From contig VWZW01004026.1 of NCBI GenBank assembly GCA_013397115.1, forward strand, positions 62,652 through 126,651: a DNA stretch of 64,000 nucleotides. The letters run 5' to 3'. Below are positions 60,783 to 64,000 of this stretch, one piece after another. The DNA is from Edolisoma coerulescens. Its lineage: Eukaryota; Chordata; Aves; Passeriformes; Campephagidae. The notes below the pieces were generated by a model. It was not told the origin of the DNA and did not search any database. It saw only the letters and a list, made by a program, of their open reading frames with translations. Every line of letters begins with the position of its first letter. The first letter of the stretch is position 1. The position numbers were made by a program, and so were the translations under genes.

Positions 60783-61586
60783 CTCATTTTAAAAATCCTT
60801 TTATTTATCTTGGGTCTCCTAGCATTATTTTAAGGTTGGGTTTTTTTACTGCAAAAATAGTATTTTATTGATGTTTCCAGACTCTTGCTATCAGTAAAAT
60901 CTTCAGGAAATTTTTGAAAAGGTTAAATAACTGGTGGGTGAAACTAATGCTTCTTACTACCTTTAATTATTTTACCTTTCATTTTCATTTGGGATTCTTA
61001 ACCTCAATCATCTCAACAGGGCCTAGTCTTCAGAAAAAATTATGATAACCTAATCCACTTTAAAACAGTTCACATTGAAGAGCCCTGGAAAAATGGAAAA
61101 AGGGTCATCAGTCTTCCAGTCTAGTGTTAGTTAATTATGCATGTTGACACTTGATCCCACTCATTCTTGGGTTTTTTTTCTAGTTATATCAATATATAAA
61201 AGAAACTTGTTTTGATAAATCCATGAACCTCTAATTAATATCCTGCTCTTGGTCAGGGAAAGGTCGATAATCCATAGTGACCTTTGGCCAAGTCACTACT
61301 TAAACTTAGTTATCAGCAGCTCATGAAAGAGTTTGTCACAGGTAATCAAACAGTTTTCTATCAGTAGATCTCGTTGGCAAAAAATGACAGATTTATTCAT
61401 TTATTTAACAAATCCAAAGAAGGAAAAAAGGACCTGAATACTGTTCCAAAGGTCACGATTCAGTCTCAGACCTAACAGCTTCATTGCAGTTCCGTGCCTG
61501 GCACAATGCAACAGGCTTCAGTTAGTATGTTCTCAAAATTTTAGTTACATGTAAGAGAATACATTAAACCATATAAACAAATGTTG
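60783..61586. other. Non-coding unique sequence
   Basis: No gene is supported. A plus-strand block at about 61020-61122 reads as a 33-residue frame after an AG dinucleotide, but has no partner signals. Confidence 0.5.
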
Positions 61587-61748
61587 TCATACTTTTAATA
61601 CAAAAGAAATGTCATGTTCCTCATCAGAATTAGGCTCAATAGTTATCTGAAATTTTAATCCCGGTACACTTTCTATTAGTTCTTCTGCCTGCTTCTTGGA
61701 TATTTTTGTCAAAGGTGTTTCAGTGAGTCCTTTTGAATGACACCTCTT
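61587..61748 (-). other. Weak exon-like open block
   Basis: On the minus strand 53 codons are open between a TAG (61749-61751) and a TGA (61587-61589). The residues look protein-like and charged (for example PLTKISKKQAEELIESVPG and ITIEPNSDEEHD). Just before the stop is a possible 5' splice site, AAAA-GTATGA, in phase 0, which matches phase 0 at the acceptor at 60278. The upstream side has no good pyrimidine tract. It is not assigned to any family. Confidence 0.13.
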
Positions 61749-61751
61749 CTA

Positions 61752-63281
61752 TTCTGCTTAAGTTGTCTTAATTCATCCTTACAGTGCAATACTCTAATAC
61801 TGTTTTATAGTGGTAATTTCATGAGGCATGTCTCTTATTTCCGTATAAATTTTTACTGGAAAGCACTAATACATTTAGCAAGCAATAATATTTAATATTA
61901 ACTATCAAATTAATTTCAAAAAATACTGAAGAACCAAATGTTCATTTGTTTGGGGTTTTTTAAACACAGATCTAAATAAAGAAAATAATGTCCAAATTTT
62001 TATGCAAACCACTGAAAGCTTTGTTTTCCTGTCTTGTGAATCTTTTGTATTCTCAGTCAGTCAGCTTTCTGAAGAATTTCTAACATATTGCAGGGAAACG
62101 ACTGTCAGCTTTATTGCTTTGTACTATTCTGGATCAAACAGAAGAAAACTGAGTCTAGGTGAATGAAAAATATTATTTCACCAATTAAATAAAACTCTTT
62201 CATAAACAGAAGTCATCACACGTGAAGTGCTATACAGCTGTATGCAATGTACTTTAGAACAATAAACTTGTTCTTTTCAAAAGTGTTGGCAGAATGAAAG
62301 GGCTCCAGAACTTAGCAGAACAGTTGTAATAACTTACATGTATTGAATAATTTCATCCTTTTAAAGGAAAGATTAAACTTTGAGGTGGAAAGCTGGTGGC
62401 CGGTATGCCATATTGTATTTGGAGGGCATTTACTAAAACTCCTTTAAAAGTCTTCTGTGAACATCTGCAGCATTTTAAACAACTTAAATTTCTTCTAACA
62501 TTGTGAGGATTTTTTATTTTTATCAGACCCTTACTCTCTCAGAGCCAAAGCTGTTCTATTTTAACATCTTTATCCTTTAAAAAAATATTTTTCTCTGCTT
62601 GGTATGACAATGACTCATACAATAGTTTTAATATAATGAAAATTGCAACATTTTAAGACAATCAAAACTATGAGCACTGAATTACTTTGTTTAGGACATT
62701 TAATCCTTTTTCTTTTGTGGTTTCCTATGAAAACATCAAAAGCACCCATCTGCTTTGTCACTCACTGAGAATGCTAAATAATGCTTACTCTAACATATCA
62801 ACTGTAGCTTGTTTATCCAACTAAGTATCCTGATTCAGGTGAATTTGCCTACAATATAAAGAAAAGTTTTCGAAGAAAGTATGAAAAGTATTGTTAGACA
62901 TTACTGGGCATTGTACTAAAAACCTATTACAATTTTAGGCATTGAATCAAATAAACTATCCCTGCCAACACTCCAAGCTTCATTTTAATATTCTGTATAA
63001 ACTCAAAGGACCATTTGTCTTTCTAAAAGATGATGTTACCTTGCAATAAATTTAAATGTACTGTGTGAATTATTTATGTATAAGGCAGCATATCTGGATA
63101 ATTCTATTTTTCTCTAAAGGATTTTCTCACTTGAATGGAAGTCTATAGATAAATGAAATATCTTTCCATACCTAGGATTCCAGACATCTTTTGGTCATAT
63201 GTGTACTTCAGGTTACACCCAAAATGCAGGACTTCCAATTTGACAGTTCATTAAAGTCTGTATTTAAAAAAATAATTATTA
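61752..63281. other. Non-coding unique sequence
   Basis: No gene or repeat is recognised. Splice-like signals with short open blocks occur on the minus strand (for example at 62456-62353 and 62860-62820), but none chains convincingly. Confidence 0.5.
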
Positions 63282-63296
63282 AAAAAAAAAAAAATA
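63282..63296. repeat. Poly-A run bordering the assembly gap
   Basis: A homopolymer of about 14 A (interrupted by a T near the gap) precedes the N block and is the probable cause of the gap. Confidence 0.8.
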
Positions 63297-63348
63297 NNNN
63301 NNNNNNNNNNNNNNNNNNNNNNNNNNNNNNNNNNNNNNNNNNNNNNNN
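63297..63348. other. Assembly gap (52 N)
   Basis: Fifty-two consecutive N. Reading frames that appear to cross it are meaningless. Confidence 0.98.
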
Positions 63349-64000
63349 CCAAAATGCCAGAACTGACCAAACTACAAGAACAACACAAAAAGCATTCACA
63401 GTAAATCCAAATGTGAGTGATCCATAATTGCTTTCCATGGTCCCATTTCTGGGAACTCATGGAAGTACTATTACAAAGAATACTTAAGTACTGACCTTTC
63501 ATTCTGTTGGGATGTTTCCCTTTATACAGGTTCTACACAACAGCAGAGTTTGTGTGAAAGAAGAGACATGGGAAAATTTTCATAATTATATTTTGTGTAG
63601 ACTTGGGACAGACTTTTATTATGGCTGTTAGGGCTGTGTGGCTACTAATGACCAAGTATTGGTTTTCTGAAGTCTATGAATGGGCAAACTAGCTCAAGTG
63701 ACCCTTAAAGTACTTGCTCTGTGTTCTAATAATTCTCGCTGTCAAAGACAAGTGCTAGAGCAGAACAAGCAGGTACAGAGCTATTATGTGGAGCTTGAGA
63801 ACTTATTATATCTGACACACTCTACATTAATCCGCATGGCTGTTCTTTAACATGCATAGACCTAGGGCTCCCCCTCCTCCTCACAGTGCTAGCAATGATT
63901 ATCGTTTCTAGTATCAAAATATGCCTTTGGCGTGTTATACCACTTGTTATAATCACAGTCAATGTTGATTGCAAATTAATTTGTTTCTAAAAATCAAAGT
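63349..64000. other. Non-coding unique sequence
   Basis: No supported gene. On the minus strand a splice-acceptor-like sequence (TTTTTGTGTTGTTCTTGTAG, complement of about 63371-63390) lies next to the gap; if an exon exists it would fall mostly in the missing bases. Confidence 0.45.

Noticed and set aside
61020..61122. 33-codon plus-strand block after CTCAACAG
   Set aside because: Short, ends in a stop, with no upstream partner and no poly(A) signal in context; similar blocks arise by chance.
62353..62475. Minus-strand open block with an acceptor-like TTCACAG
   Set aside because: Protein-like at first sight, but there is no donor in a workable place and no in-phase partner.
63191..63502. 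Frames crossing the N gap
   Set aside because: The unknown bases were read through as X; the frames have no evidential value.
1..64000. tRNA, rRNA, CRISPR arrays, operons, bacterial promoters
   Set aside because: Nothing resembling these was seen on either strand; the window is vertebrate nuclear DNA.

Overview
This window reads as nuclear DNA from a bird, most likely a passerine. The reasons are the AT-rich background, the wholly non-coding look, several 5'-truncated CR1 LINEs (including the classic avian CR1 3' end around 40.8 kb and its complement at 41.7 kb), and solitary endogenous retrovirus (ERV) LTRs of types I recognise from bird genomes. I see no bacterial, phage or CRISPR features. 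I find no protein-coding gene I can defend, and no tRNA or rRNA, so I treat the window as intergenic or intronic sequence. Family placements come from memory of bird repeats and no search was run.

Layout. 1-1.6 kb is unique sequence with one possible decayed LINE. 1,606-2,575 is a minus-strand ERVL-like LTR that contains a (GA)n/(GAAA)n tract. 2.6-20.1 kb is nearly repeat-free. 20.1-21.9 kb is a nested structure: a CR1 LINE interrupted by a plus-strand solo LTR with a perfect 6-bp target duplication. 21.9-37.9 kb is again almost empty. 37.9-42.3 kb is the main transposon cluster: an ERVL-like LTR (minus), a second 6-bp-duplication LTR (plus) related to the one at 20.7 kb, and two CR1 pieces in opposite orientation. 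42.3-51.9 kb is unique and includes homeodomain-site-rich stretches. About 51.93-52.90 kb is a third type of avian LTR (minus) whose U3-like part carries a 45-bp repeat that reads as 15-residue units. 52.9-64 kb is unique sequence with three short CR1 relics and a 52-base assembly gap at 63,297-63,348.

Nothing here forms a pathway or operon. The best supported biology is transposon archaeology: two related LTRs with shared termini and intact 6-bp duplications, one nested in an older CR1, and an LTR with coding-like repeats. The rest is a set of unexplained signals: a 24-bp near-palindrome, a perfect 11-bp hairpin, small direct repeats, GC-rich islets, and a weak pair of exon-like reading frames on the minus strand near 60.1-61.75 kb.
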